This document shows, piece by piece, positions 25,269 to 32,381 of a DNA stretch of 64,000 nt; within the stretch, counting starts at the first letter, position 1, and each line of letters starts with the position of its first letter. The notes below the pieces were generated by a model, which was not told where the DNA came from, made no database searches, and worked only from the letters and a program-made list of their open reading frames with translations. A program made the position numbers and the translations under genes. This DNA is from Micromonospora citrea (GTDB lineage: Bacteria; Actinomycetota; Actinomycetes; Mycobacteriales; Micromonosporaceae): the NCBI RefSeq assembly GCF_900090315.1, contig NZ_FMHZ01000002.1, forward strand, positions 3,686,001-3,750,000, in the 5' to 3' direction.

Positions 25269-26786
25269 ATGACGACCTCACCGCTCGATCGGGCTGCCGA
25301 CTCCTTCGCCGCCGAGCTCGCCCGGCACCGCACGGGACGGGGGCTGTCCAAGAAGCAGCTCGCCACCCTGATGGGGTTCGATCCGTCGTACGTCAGCCAC
25401 GTCGAGGGGCGGCGGCACCGCCCCACCGAGGACTTCGCCCGCCGCGCCGAGGCCGTGCTGGAGGCCAGCGGCGCGATCTGGCAGCGCTTCAAGGAGTACG
25501 ACGAGCTGCGCCACGCCCGCGCCGAGCGGGCCCACCGGGAGCCGCCCCTGCCCGGGCAGTGGATGCCGCCCGGCACCGGGCTCATCGTCGAGCGGGAACT
25601 CGCCACCCTCACCCACCTCGATGACGCCTACCGCTGCGTCATCCGGCGGGAGCTCTACAACGCCGGCACCGAGCCGGTCACCCGCTACCTGGTCCGGGTC
25701 GCCGTCGACCGCTACCCCAACGACCCCGGGCGGTCCAACCGGCACCACCGGGAGCATCCGCTCACCTTCGCCGAGCTGCGGCTGCGGGCCTACCGCGAGG
25801 ACGCGGGCGAGCGGGAGGCGATGCACTGGCGGGCCAAGCACGACCGGGACGCCTTCAAGGAGATCTGGCTGCTCTTCGAGAACGGCGACCGGCGCTTCCC
25901 GCTCTATCCCGGCGACCGGGCCACCATCGAGTACGCGTACAGCGTCGGGCACGACAAGTGGGGTCCCTGGTTCCAGCGGGCCGTCCGGCTGCCCACCCGC
26001 CAGATGGCCGTACGCCTGGACCTCCCGGCGGCCCTCGACCCGCAGGTCTGGGGCGCGGAGACCTCGCTCTCGGCGGAGGAGGGCCCGCTCCGCACGCCGG
26101 TGCACCGGCACGACGACGGCGACCGGGTGATCTTCGACTGGGCGACCGACGACCCGCCGCTCAACGCGCGCTACCGGCTGCAGTGGCGGTTCCGGGCCCG
26201 GCCGGACGCCGAGCCGGAGGAGACCGGGCGGGTGCGCCCCAGCGACCGGATGCGCGGCATCGGCATCGTGCAGCGCGGCGCCGACCTGCTCCGCCAGCCG
26301 GCCCGCCCGTTCGACCTGCCCCGGGAGGAGCAGGCGGCCCGGGAGGCGGTCGACCGGCTCTCGGCCGCCCTCGGCCGCCTCGACGAGCTGCATCCGTTCA
26401 GCAAGGGCGTGGGCATCGCCGCCCCGCAGCTCGGCCTCGGCCGGGCCGTCGCGGTGGTCCGCCCCCCGGACCGGTCGGCCGAACCGGTCGTGCTGCTCAA
26501 CCCCCGGGTGGTCGACACCTCGCCGGACACCGACGAGCAGTACGAGGGCTGCCTCTCCTTCTTCGACCACCGTGGGCTGGTGCCCCGGCCGCTCCGGATC
26601 GACGTGGAGCACGCCCAGTACGACGGCAGCCGCATCATCACCTCGTTCGAGTTCGGCATGGCCCGGCTCGTCGCGCACGAGATCGACCACCTGGAGGGGC
26701 GCCTCTACGTGGACCGGATGGCACCCGGCGTGCCGCTGGTGCCCGTCGAGGAATACCGCGAGACCGGCCACCCCTGGCGCTACTGA
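25269..26786 (+). CDS. XRE-family HTH / peptide deformylase fusion protein
   Basis: A 505-residue fusion. Residues about 8-75 are an XRE helix-turn-helix (GLSKKQLATLMGFDPSYVSHVEG). Residues about 100-330 form a beta-rich middle region of unknown function found in actinobacterial XRE proteins. Residues about 345-500 are a peptide deformylase with all three motifs: GVGIAAPQ (380-387), EGCLS (about 426-430, metal Cys) and HEIDHL (about 468-473, metal His pair and catalytic Glu). It should therefore be an active metal-dependent deformylase tethered to DNA-binding and sensor-like parts. GAGGAAG precedes ATG 25269. The upstream region has short inverted repeats (AGTATC/GATACT; GGCAAG/CTTGCC) that could be autoregulatory sites. 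Confidence 0.85.
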   Translation: MTTSPLDRAADSFAAELARHRTGRGLSKKQLATLMGFDPSYVSHVEGRRHRPTEDFARRAEAVLEASGAIWQRFKEYDELRHARAERAHREPPLPGQWMPPGTGLIVERELATLTHLDDAYRCVIRRELYNAGTEPVTRYLVRVAVDRYPNDPGRSNRHHREHPLTFAELRLRAYREDAGEREAMHWRAKHDRDAFKEIWLLFENGDRRFPLYPGDRATIEYAYSVGHDKWGPWFQRAVRLPTRQMAVRLDLPAALDPQVWGAETSLSAEEGPLRTPVHRHDDGDRVIFDWATDDPPLNARYRLQWRFRARPDAEPEETGRVRPSDRMRGIGIVQRGADLLRQPARPFDLPREEQAAREAVDRLSAALGRLDELHPFSKGVGIAAPQLGLGRAVAVVRPPDRSAEPVVLLNPRVVDTSPDTDEQYEGCLSFFDHRGLVPRPLRIDVEHAQYDGSRIITSFEFGMARLVAHEIDHLEGRLYVDRMAPGVPLVPVEEYRETGHPWRY

Positions 26787-26822
26787 CCCGGCGGGCAGCC
26801 CGCCGCCGACCCCTCCCGGGCA

Positions 26823-26869
26823 CGACCACGTCCGCCCGGGTGGGAAGGACGGCCGGGCGGACGTGGTCG
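26823..26869 (+). terminator. hairpin terminator of the deformylase-fusion gene
   Basis: A 17-bp perfect stem (26823-26839 with 26853-26869) and a 13-nt loop, 37 bp after the stop codon. Confidence 0.8.
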
Positions 26870-26902
26870 GACGGGGCGGCGCCGGTCCGCCCGTCGGGGA
26901 CC

Positions 26903-26938
26903 GGGGCGCGTGCCCCAGGGGGCAGGGGCACGCGCCCC
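26903..26938 (-). terminator. hairpin terminator of the flavohaemoglobin gene
   Basis: A 14-bp perfect stem (26903-26916 with 26925-26938) and an 8-nt loop, 22 bp past the stop of the minus-strand gene. Confidence 0.8.
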
Positions 26939-26960
26939 GGCATGGGGGGAGGAACGCTTC

Positions 26961-28079
26961 CTAGAGGTTGCCGAAGGTGTCGTAGCGGGTGTTCTGCGGC
27001 GGGACGTCGTCCTCGGCGAGGACGCGCAGGGTGGCCCGGACCATCCGGGCGGAGCCCGAGACGTAGCAGTCGTGCGTCGTCCACGGCCCGTACCGGCTGA
27101 CCACGTCGGAGATGTCGCCCAGCTCGCCGTCGAAGTCCGGGTCCTCGCTGCACGCGGGGGTGACCGACAGCCACGGGTGCGACGCCACCAACTCCTGGAG
27201 CCCGGCCAGGCCGTAGAGGTCCGCCGCGGTGCGGGCGCCGTAGAAGACGTGCACCCAGCGGGTGCGGTTGTAGCTCGCCAGCTCCTCCACCAGCGCCTTG
27301 ATCGGGGCGAGCCCGACGCCGCCCGCCACGCACAGGACGTCCCGCTCCGAGGAGCGGTCCAGCGTCATCGACCCCATCGGCGCCGCCACCCGGAGCAGGT
27401 CGCCCGGCTTCACCCGGCGCACCAGCGCCCCCGAGACCCAGCCGGCACCCGGAGGCGTACGGACGTGGAACTCCAGCACGTTGTCGTCGTTGGGGGCGTT
27501 CGCCACCGAGTAGGTGCGCCACACCCGGGGATGGTGGCGGGGCACCTCGACGCTGACGTACTGGCCGGCCCGCCACGGCAACGGGTGCTGCAACGCGCGG
27601 CAGGTCAGCACCGCGGTGTCCGCGCCGTACCGCTCGTGGGTCAGCACCTCCGCGTGCCAGTACGGCGGGTTGTCGTCGGCCGCCGCCCCGGCCAGCATCT
27701 TCTCCGAGATCGCCGCGTACGCGTCCCGCCACGCCTGGTCGTACTCCAGGTTCCAGCCGTCGCCGGCGGTGCTGCGCAGCGCGTCCAGCAGCGCGACGCC
27801 CATCGTCTCGTAGTGCGCCGCCTCGACGTGGTACTTCCGGTGGTCCCGGCCCAACGACCGCAGGTACTCGTCGAAGCTCTCCGGGTCGCCCACCGTCTGG
27901 CTGGCGGTGACGATCGCCTCCAGGATCCGGTCGCCCTGCCCGGTCATCTGCACCGGGAAGAGCTTGCGCAGCTCGGGGTCGAGCAGGAAGAGCCGGGCGT
28001 AGAAGTGACCGCTCAGCCGCTCCCGGTGCTCCTCGACCAGGGTCCAGCTCTCCTTCAGCAGCCGTGCGAAGTCGTCCAC
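26961..28079 (-). CDS. flavohaemoglobin-like protein (globin-FAD-NAD(P) reductase)
   Basis: A 372-residue Hmp-like protein. Residues about 1-140 are a globin domain (LLKESWTLVEEHRERLSGHFYARLFLLDP; proximal His in RKYHVEAAHY). Residues about 145-240 are an FAD-binding ferredoxin-reductase domain (WRTYSVANAP is the RxYS FAD motif), and residues about 245-365 a NAD(P)-binding domain (VAGGVGLAPIKAL). Such proteins detoxify nitric oxide to nitrate. GTG 28079 is chosen because AGGAGAAGGAG lies 7 bp upstream; an upstream in-frame ATG would add a poor Arg-rich tail. A 13-bp palindrome about 70 bp upstream is a candidate operator shared with the divergent gene. Confidence 0.86.
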   Translation of the reverse strand: MDDFARLLKESWTLVEEHRERLSGHFYARLFLLDPELRKLFPVQMTGQGDRILEAIVTASQTVGDPESFDEYLRSLGRDHRKYHVEAAHYETMGVALLDALRSTAGDGWNLEYDQAWRDAYAAISEKMLAGAAADDNPPYWHAEVLTHERYGADTAVLTCRALQHPLPWRAGQYVSVEVPRHHPRVWRTYSVANAPNDDNVLEFHVRTPPGAGWVSGALVRRVKPGDLLRVAAPMGSMTLDRSSERDVLCVAGGVGLAPIKALVEELASYNRTRWVHVFYGARTAADLYGLAGLQELVASHPWLSVTPACSEDPDFDGELGDISDVVSRYGPWTTHDCYVSGSARMVRATLRVLAEDDVPPQNTRYDTFGNL

Positions 28080-28147
28080 GGGCGCGCTCCTTCTCCTGAC
28101 GGCGGATCGGGCGCCCATAGAATGTCCACGGAGCGTGCACGGCGGTC

Positions 28148-28160
28148 GCACACAATGTGC
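28148..28160. promoter_or_regulatory. palindrome between divergent flavohaemoglobin and CPBP genes
   Basis: GCACACAATGTGC: perfect 5-bp arms GCACA/TGTGC around a 3-nt centre. It lies in the only AT-richer part of the intergenic region. It does not fit the NsrR or Rex consensus; the cognate regulator is unknown. Confidence 0.4.
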
Positions 28161-28222
28161 GATCGGCTCGTGAGGTCCGCTCGGCGCTGCCGCCGACCGT
28201 CGGCGTCGGGCACAGTGGTGCG

Positions 28223-28993
28223 GTGACCGTTGAGCTGGACCGCCCGGCGACCCGCCGGATGCTCGGCACCGAGACGCTGCTGGTGCTCGGCCTGTCCCTG
28301 GGCCAGTCCGCCGTCTACGCGACGGTGTCGATCGTCGCCAAGCTGACCGCCGACGGGCCGCTGTCGAAGCAGACCGCCTCGCTCAACACCTCCGTGTCGC
28401 CCCGGCCGTGGCTGGACCTCACGTACCAGCTGCTCGGCATCGCCTTCGCGCTGCTGCCGGTGCTGCTCGCCGTACACCTGCTGGCGCGGGACCCCGGCGA
28501 CCCGGCGCGGACGCTCGGCCTGGACGCCCGGCGGCCCGGCCAGGACCTGGCCCGCGGCGCCGGCCTGGCCGCGCTGATCGGCCTGCCCGGCCTGGCGCTG
28601 TTCTGGGCGGCGGCGCAGCTCGGCGTCAACGCCACGCTGGTGCCGGCCGCGCTGCCCGAGCTCTGGTGGACGGTGCCGGTGCTGATCCTGGCCGCCGTGC
28701 AGAACTCGGTGCTGGAGGAGGTGATCGTGGTCGGCTACCTGGTCACCCGGCTGCGCCAGCTCGGGTGGCGGCTCGGCGGGGTCGTCGCGACGAGCGCCCT
28801 GCTGCGCGGCTCGTACCACCTCTACCAGGGCTTCGGCGCCTTCGTCGGCAACGTGGTGATGGGCGTCGTGTTCAGCCTGTTCTACCTGCGCACCCGCCGG
28901 GTCATGCCGCTGGTCGTCGCGCACACGCTGCTGGACGTGTTCGCCTTCGTCGGCTACGCCCTGCTGCCCAGGGAGTGGTTCGACTGGCTGTGA
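28223..28993 (+). CDS. CPBP-family intramembrane protease-like protein
   Basis: A 256-residue membrane protein with about seven helices. The CPBP (Abi/Rce1) motifs are LEEVIVVGYLVTRL (motif 1; the Glu pair is present but the usual Arg of EExxxR is Val), SYHLYQGFG (motif 2 His) and HTLLDVFAF (motif 3 His). Such proteins process or bind prenylated or small-peptide substrates in the membrane. GTG 28223 is the natural start; the preceding bases are GC-rich with GTGGTGCG. The altered motif 1 leaves protease activity uncertain. Confidence 0.8.
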   Translation: MTVELDRPATRRMLGTETLLVLGLSLGQSAVYATVSIVAKLTADGPLSKQTASLNTSVSPRPWLDLTYQLLGIAFALLPVLLAVHLLARDPGDPARTLGLDARRPGQDLARGAGLAALIGLPGLALFWAAAQLGVNATLVPAALPELWWTVPVLILAAVQNSVLEEVIVVGYLVTRLRQLGWRLGGVVATSALLRGSYHLYQGFGAFVGNVVMGVVFSLFYLRTRRVMPLVVAHTLLDVFAFVGYALLPREWFDWL

Positions 28994-29013
28994 ACCATCG
29001 TCGCCTCTGCTTC

Positions 29014-29077
29014 CGCCGGTAGGTCTTGGTGAGACGTGGCCCCTCAGGGGGCCGTTTCCTACCAAGATCTACCGGCG
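29014..29077. repeat. nested inverted repeat between convergent genes
   Basis: 17-bp arms (29014-29030 with 29061-29077; one mismatch) enclosing a second 6-bp hairpin (29038-29043 with 29048-29053). It sits 20 bp after the CPBP stop and 11 bp before the EcsC-like stop. Likely a bidirectional terminator or a REP-like element. Confidence 0.7.
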
Positions 29078-29088
29078 TCCCGCGTTTC

Positions 29089-30729
29089 TCACCCGGCGTG
29101 CCTCGCCCGGCCGAGCGTGGGCCGCCGGTAGGCGGTGATCGCACGGGCGGCGAGTCGCTCGGCCGCCGCCGCGTCGCCCGCCGCCGCCGCGAGCGCCGCC
29201 GCACCCGGCAGCAGCCGGGACGCCGCCCGCAGCGCCAGCCAGCCACCGGCCTGGGCCGCCAACGGCGCGGCCAGCCGCCACGCGGCCTCCGCCACCCGTG
29301 GCCACGGCGCCTCACCCGGCCCGTCCGCCGCCCGGGCCGCCACCAGCGCCGCCCGCGCGCTCACCGCGTCCGGGTGCACCCGGGTCAGCACCAGCAACTC
29401 CGCCGCCCGGTCCGGATGGGCCGGATCCCGGCCGTACGCCGCCGCCAGGTGCAGCACCAGGTTCGCCTGGGTCCACAGCACCGCCGCCAGCTCGGCCACC
29501 GGCGCGAACAACCCCGCCAGCGCGGCCGTCGCCCCGCCCGCGGCCGCCTGCCGCACGAACCGCCGGGTCGCCAGCCGGGCCAGCCCGTCGGCGTCCGCAT
29601 CGGGGTACGCGTCGCGCAGCCGCTGCGCCCAGTCACGGGCGCCCGGCCCGATCGCGTCGACGGCGGCCAGGGCCAGCAGCTCCGGAGCGAACCCGGGGTG
29701 GTCGAGCACCCGCCGGCCGATCTCCCGCAGGGACGATCCCGGCGTACGAGCCAACGAGCCTTCCCTGACTCCCGTGTCCGTGCCCGGGCTCGGGCCTGTG
29801 TTCGGGCTCGCGTCCGTGTCCGGCCCTGTGGCCGGGGCCGGGCTCGCGCCCGTGTCCGTGCCTGTGCTCGGGGCGGCGGTGTCCGTGCCCGTGCCTGTGC
29901 TCGGGGCGGCGGTGTCCGTGCCCGTGTCCGTGCCTGTGCTCGGGGCGGCGGTGGTTGCCTCGGCCGCGGCGGTCCTACTCACCGGCGTCGCCCGCGTCGG
30001 GTCGGCCTCTTCCGCGAGGGCGGTGGTTCCGGCGGCGGCCTTCCTCGCGACGGCCTTCTCGGCCGGAGCTTTCGTTACCGGGGCCTTCTTGTCCGCCTTC
30101 TTCACGAGGGCCGCCTCTGCCGGAGCCTTCTTGGCTGGAGCCTTCTTGGCCGGGGCCTTCTTCACGGGCGCCTTCTTCGCGGGAGCTTCGGGCGTCGGTT
30201 CCGTCGTGGCTTGAGCCTTCTTCGCGGGAGCGCTTCGCGTCGGCTTCGCCGTGGCCCGCGCCGACGATCGCCCGTCAGCCGCACCCGGCACCCGCTCCCT
30301 CGGCGAACCGGCCGTGGCGCCGCCGTTCCCGGGGGCGGTCGTGTCGGGACTCACTTCGGCCGGTGCCGGGCGCGGGCTGTCGCCGGCAGGGGCCGGTTCT
30401 GCGTCGCCTCTGTGCGCGACGTCACTTCCTGCGTCCGCGTCCCCCCGGCCGGCTTCGCGGCCAGGGGGCGGAGGAGCCGCCCGGTCGGCCTGACGAGGCA
30501 GCGGCGGGTCGGCCGAGGGCGGCTGGAAGAGCACCGCCGGAGCCGGCTTCGCCCGCCGCGGACGCTTTCCCGAGTCCTCTGTCCGCCGGGCACGCTCACC
30601 GCCGTCCTCCCCTTGGCGAGGCGGTTCCGGGGGCACCGGCGGCGGGGTGAATGTCGCCCTCGGGGAGCGTCGCCGCGCCCCCTCAGCAGGCTCTCGGCGG
30701 GTCGGCTCGCGCGGCGGCTGCTCCTGCAT
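29089..30729 (-). CDS. EcsC-like protein with proline-rich and histone-H1-like N-terminal half
   Basis: A 546-residue two-part protein. The N-terminal half is disordered: Pro/Arg-rich at the start, then a Lys/Ala/Pro tract (KKAPVKKAPAKKAPAKK, about residues 200-255) like histone H1 and actinobacterial HupB tails, then a Gly/Thr/Asp/Ala/Pro repeat tract (about 280-345). The C-terminal 200 residues (LREIGRRVLDHPGFAPELL, RFVRQAAAGGATAALAGLF) look like an EcsC-family membrane-associated domain. ATG 30729 is chosen because upstream in-frame codons cross the tRNA promoter region. The Lys-rich tract suggests binding to nucleic acid or an anionic surface; function unknown. Confidence 0.7.
   Translation of the reverse strand: MQEQPPREPTRREPAEGARRRSPRATFTPPPVPPEPPRQGEDGGERARRTEDSGKRPRRAKPAPAVLFQPPSADPPLPRQADRAAPPPPGREAGRGDADAGSDVAHRGDAEPAPAGDSPRPAPAEVSPDTTAPGNGGATAGSPRERVPGAADGRSSARATAKPTRSAPAKKAQATTEPTPEAPAKKAPVKKAPAKKAPAKKAPAEAALVKKADKKAPVTKAPAEKAVARKAAAGTTALAEEADPTRATPVSRTAAAEATTAAPSTGTDTGTDTAAPSTGTGTDTAAPSTGTDTGASPAPATGPDTDASPNTGPSPGTDTGVREGSLARTPGSSLREIGRRVLDHPGFAPELLALAAVDAIGPGARDWAQRLRDAYPDADADGLARLATRRFVRQAAAGGATAALAGLFAPVAELAAVLWTQANLVLHLAAAYGRDPAHPDRAAELLVLTRVHPDAVSARAALVAARAADGPGEAPWPRVAEAAWRLAAPLAAQAGGWLALRAASRLLPGAAALAAAAGDAAAAERLAARAITAYRRPTLGRARHAG
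29757..29950. repeat. coding tandem repeat (GTGTCCGTG-type)
   Basis: Three imperfect copies of a 33-39-bp unit (ctcggggcggcggtgtccgt and following) between about 29860 and 29950, preceded by degenerate copies. They encode the GTDT/AAPSTGTDT tract of the EcsC-like protein and are probably length-variable. Confidence 0.75.
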
Positions 30730-30852
30730 ATCGATGGAGCTTAGCCCCGATGGCGTTCGGGCACAGCCGGAAAACACGAGGCCGGAGAGGGCACCGGCCG
30801 CGCCCCGGGCGCCCCGGCCCGCCGGACGGCCGGGCGTACGAGGGAAGTCGCT

Positions 30853-30882
30853 TTGCTCCCGATCGGTCGGGCCATGTATTCT
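30853..30882 (+). promoter_or_regulatory. promoter of tRNA-Ser(GCU)
   Basis: TTGCTC (30853-30858) and TATTCT (30877-30882) separated by 18 bp, ending 28 bp before the tRNA start. Confidence 0.6.
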
Positions 30883-30910
30883 CGGGCGCGGTGGTCTGCA
30901 GGGCCACCAG

Positions 30911-31001
30911 GGAGACTTCGCCTAGTCTGGTCTATGGCGCCGCACTGCTAATGCGGTTGGGGTCTTAAAGCCCCTCCCGGGTTCGAATCCCGGAGTCTCC
31001 G
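30911..31001 (+). tRNA. tRNA-Ser(GCU)
   Basis: A 91-nt class II tRNA. Acceptor GGAGACT (30911-30917) pairs with AGTCTCC (30994-31000), discriminator G31001. The anticodon loop CTGCTAA carries GCT. The long variable arm and T arm (CCGGG-TTCGAAT-CCCGG) are intact. CCA is not encoded. Confidence 0.97.
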
Positions 31002-31037
31002 CGCGAAAGCCGGGTGTGTAGACTGGCTGAGCACCGA

Positions 31038-31110
31038 GCGCCCGTAGCTCAATGGATAGAGCATCTGACTACGGATCAGAAGGTTAGGGGTTCGAGTCCC
31101 TTCGGGCGCA
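31038..31110 (+). tRNA. tRNA-Arg(ACG)
   Basis: A 73-nt tRNA. Acceptor GCGCCCG (31038-31044) pairs with CGGGCGC (31103-31109), discriminator A31110. The anticodon loop carries ACG; T arm AGGGG-TTCGAGT-CCCTT. The anticodon A34 should be edited to inosine. Its 3' end is partly repeated at 36761-36782. Confidence 0.97.
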
Positions 31111-31112
31111 CA
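31086..31112 (+). repeat. tRNA-Arg 3' end, left copy of an imperfect direct repeat (putative att site)
   Basis: The T arm, 3' acceptor strand and following CA recur at 36761-36782 with the core CGGGCGCACA identical and TCGAGT/CCCT conserved around single-base indels. Confidence 0.6.
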
Positions 31113-31119
31113 AGATCGT

Positions 31120-31155
31120 AAGGGCCTGACCTGCGGAAACGCGGGTCAGGCCCTT
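31120..31155 (+). terminator. terminator of tRNA-Arg
   Basis: A 12-bp perfect stem AAGGGCCTGACC (31120-31131) with 31144-31155, extended by a T-G wobble and three more pairs closed by a GAAA tetraloop. Confidence 0.88.
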
Positions 31156-31326
31156 CGCTTGTCTGTCCCTTGTTGACGCGCGTGGCTGCTCGGTGTCTGC
31201 TCGTCCGACGAGCATCCCCTACGTCCCGCCTGTCGGGCGCGGTGTGAGAGTGTCCGGTGCGGTCCAGCGGCCGGTTGCGCCGGCGATCTCCGCCGTCATC
31301 TAGATGCATCGATGGCCGGTGGCTAG

Positions 31327-31398
31327 CAGTGGCTGCACCTCACCGTCGGCGCCGACACCTACGAGGTGTGCGTCGCCCGCACCCGCCACCCCGACTGA
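31327..31398 (+). pseudogene. C-terminal remnant of a small gene
   Basis: In-frame codons 31327-31398 translate to QWLHLTVGADTYEVCVARTR and three more residues before TGA, a protein-like sequence cut off upstream by an in-frame TAG. A strong terminator follows directly. Probably the tail of a gene lost when the island formed. Confidence 0.4.
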
Positions 31399-31408
31399 CC
31401 ACCCCACC

Positions 31409-31446
31409 CGACGGCCCCGCCCTCACCCAGGGGGGCGGGGCCGTCG
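31409..31446 (+). terminator. strong hairpin terminator
   Basis: A 14-bp perfect GC-rich stem (31409-31422 with 31433-31446) 10 bp after the TGA of the remnant. Confidence 0.75.
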
Positions 31447-31597
31447 GCTTTCCCACCGACTCGGAGACGTCGTTCGCTCCTCGTCGGCGGTGTCGGCGTC
31501 CTCGGTGGTCTTGCGTTCCTCGGCGGGCCGATCTCAGCGGCTCACGGCTGAGATCACCACGCTCGAGGCCGACGCCCTCAGTATCCAGCGTTGCTAT

Positions 31598-31630
31598 CTA
31601 CCGGTACCTAGTGTTACGGTCTACCGGTAG
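31598..31630 (+). promoter_or_regulatory. paired CTACCGGTA sites, candidate PadR operator
   Basis: CTACCGGTAC (31598-31607) and the perfect palindrome CTACCGGTAG (31621-31630) start 23 bp apart, about two helical turns, and end 32 bp before the padR-like ATG. PadR regulators are typically autoregulated from such paired dyads. Confidence 0.55.
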
Positions 31631-31662
31631 TCAGTGATGCTTGGTAGTGAGGGGATGATGGC

Positions 31663-32007
31663 ATGGGCAACCAGATGACGGAGATGCTGAAGGGCACTCT
31701 CGAAGGCATCGTCCTGGCGATTCTGGCCCGCAGATCCGCATACGGCTACGAGATCACCGCGTGGCTGCGCGAGCGCGGATTCTCGGACATCGCGGAAGGC
31801 ACCATCTACGCGCTGCTCGTCCGCGTCGAGCAACGCGGGTTCGTGGACGTGGAGAAGGTTCCCTCCGAGAAGGGCCCCCCGCGGAAGGTGTATTCGCTCA
31901 ACGCGAAGGGGCGAGACCAACTCGCCGAGTTCTGGAGGACGTGGAACGTCCTCGCGGAACGCATCGAGCAACTTCACCACAACGACAACCAGGACGAAGG
32001 AGCATGA
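31663..32007 (+). CDS. PadR-family transcriptional regulator
   Basis: A 114-residue winged-helix protein. LKGTLEGIVLAILARRSAYGYEI and EGTIYALLVRVEQRGFV are the PadR DNA-binding helices; KGPPRKVYSLNAKGRDQL is the wing and start of the dimer helix. It usually represses an adjacent drug exporter until a ligand binds. It is the first gene of a four-gene operon with 4-bp or smaller junctions. GAGGGGATG precedes the ATG. Confidence 0.9.
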   Translation: MGNQMTEMLKGTLEGIVLAILARRSAYGYEITAWLRERGFSDIAEGTIYALLVRVEQRGFVDVEKVPSEKGPPRKVYSLNAKGRDQLAEFWRTWNVLAERIEQLHHNDNQDEGA

Positions 32008-32009
32008 GG

Positions 32010-32381
32010 GTGGCCGCGAAGTGGATCGAGATGCTCGTCGGGTCGTTTGAGCAGAAGAAGCAGTACAAGCACCACATGGCCCGCATGGAGGCCCTGCCGG
32101 AGCCCTATCGCAGCACGGCCAAGGCTCTTCAGCGGTACTTCATGTACCAGGGAGGGATCCTCGACGGCGACACGCTCGTCACGATGCTCGGCGACTTCGT
32201 CGACCTCTGGGAGCGTGCGGTCGCCGATGGAACGCCGGTCCGCGCGATCGTCGGCGGCGACCCGGTCGAATTCGCCGAGACGTTCCTGCTGGCGTACTCC
32301 GGCAAGCAGTGGATAGACAAGGAACGCGAGCGCCTCCGGAATGCGATCGACGCCGCCGCCGGCGAGGAGACGAGCGCATGA
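32010..32381 (+). CDS. DUF1048 family protein
   Basis: A 123-residue helical protein of the DUF1048 family, often found between a PadR gene and an ABC exporter. Motif-like parts are WIEMLVGSFEQKKQYKHHMARM and GGDPVEFAETFL. GTG 32010 is chosen because AAGGAG ends 7 bp upstream; an ATG at 32004 is in frame but too close to that site. Function unknown. Confidence 0.82.
   Translation: MAAKWIEMLVGSFEQKKQYKHHMARMEALPEPYRSTAKALQRYFMYQGGILDGDTLVTMLGDFVDLWERAVADGTPVRAIVGGDPVEFAETFLLAYSGKQWIDKERERLRNAIDAAAGEETSA

Larger units (their letters stand above)
31111..31662. other. gene-free left end of the tRNA-Arg island
   Basis: 552 bp without an intact gene: the tRNA terminator, a 24-codon gene tail, a second strong hairpin and the operator/promoter region of the PadR operon. 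Composition is uneven and nothing else is recognisable. Confidence 0.6.

Noticed and set aside
29757..29950. CRISPR-like repeat array
   Set aside because: Units are contiguous, imperfect, coding and without unique spacers; no cas genes in the window.
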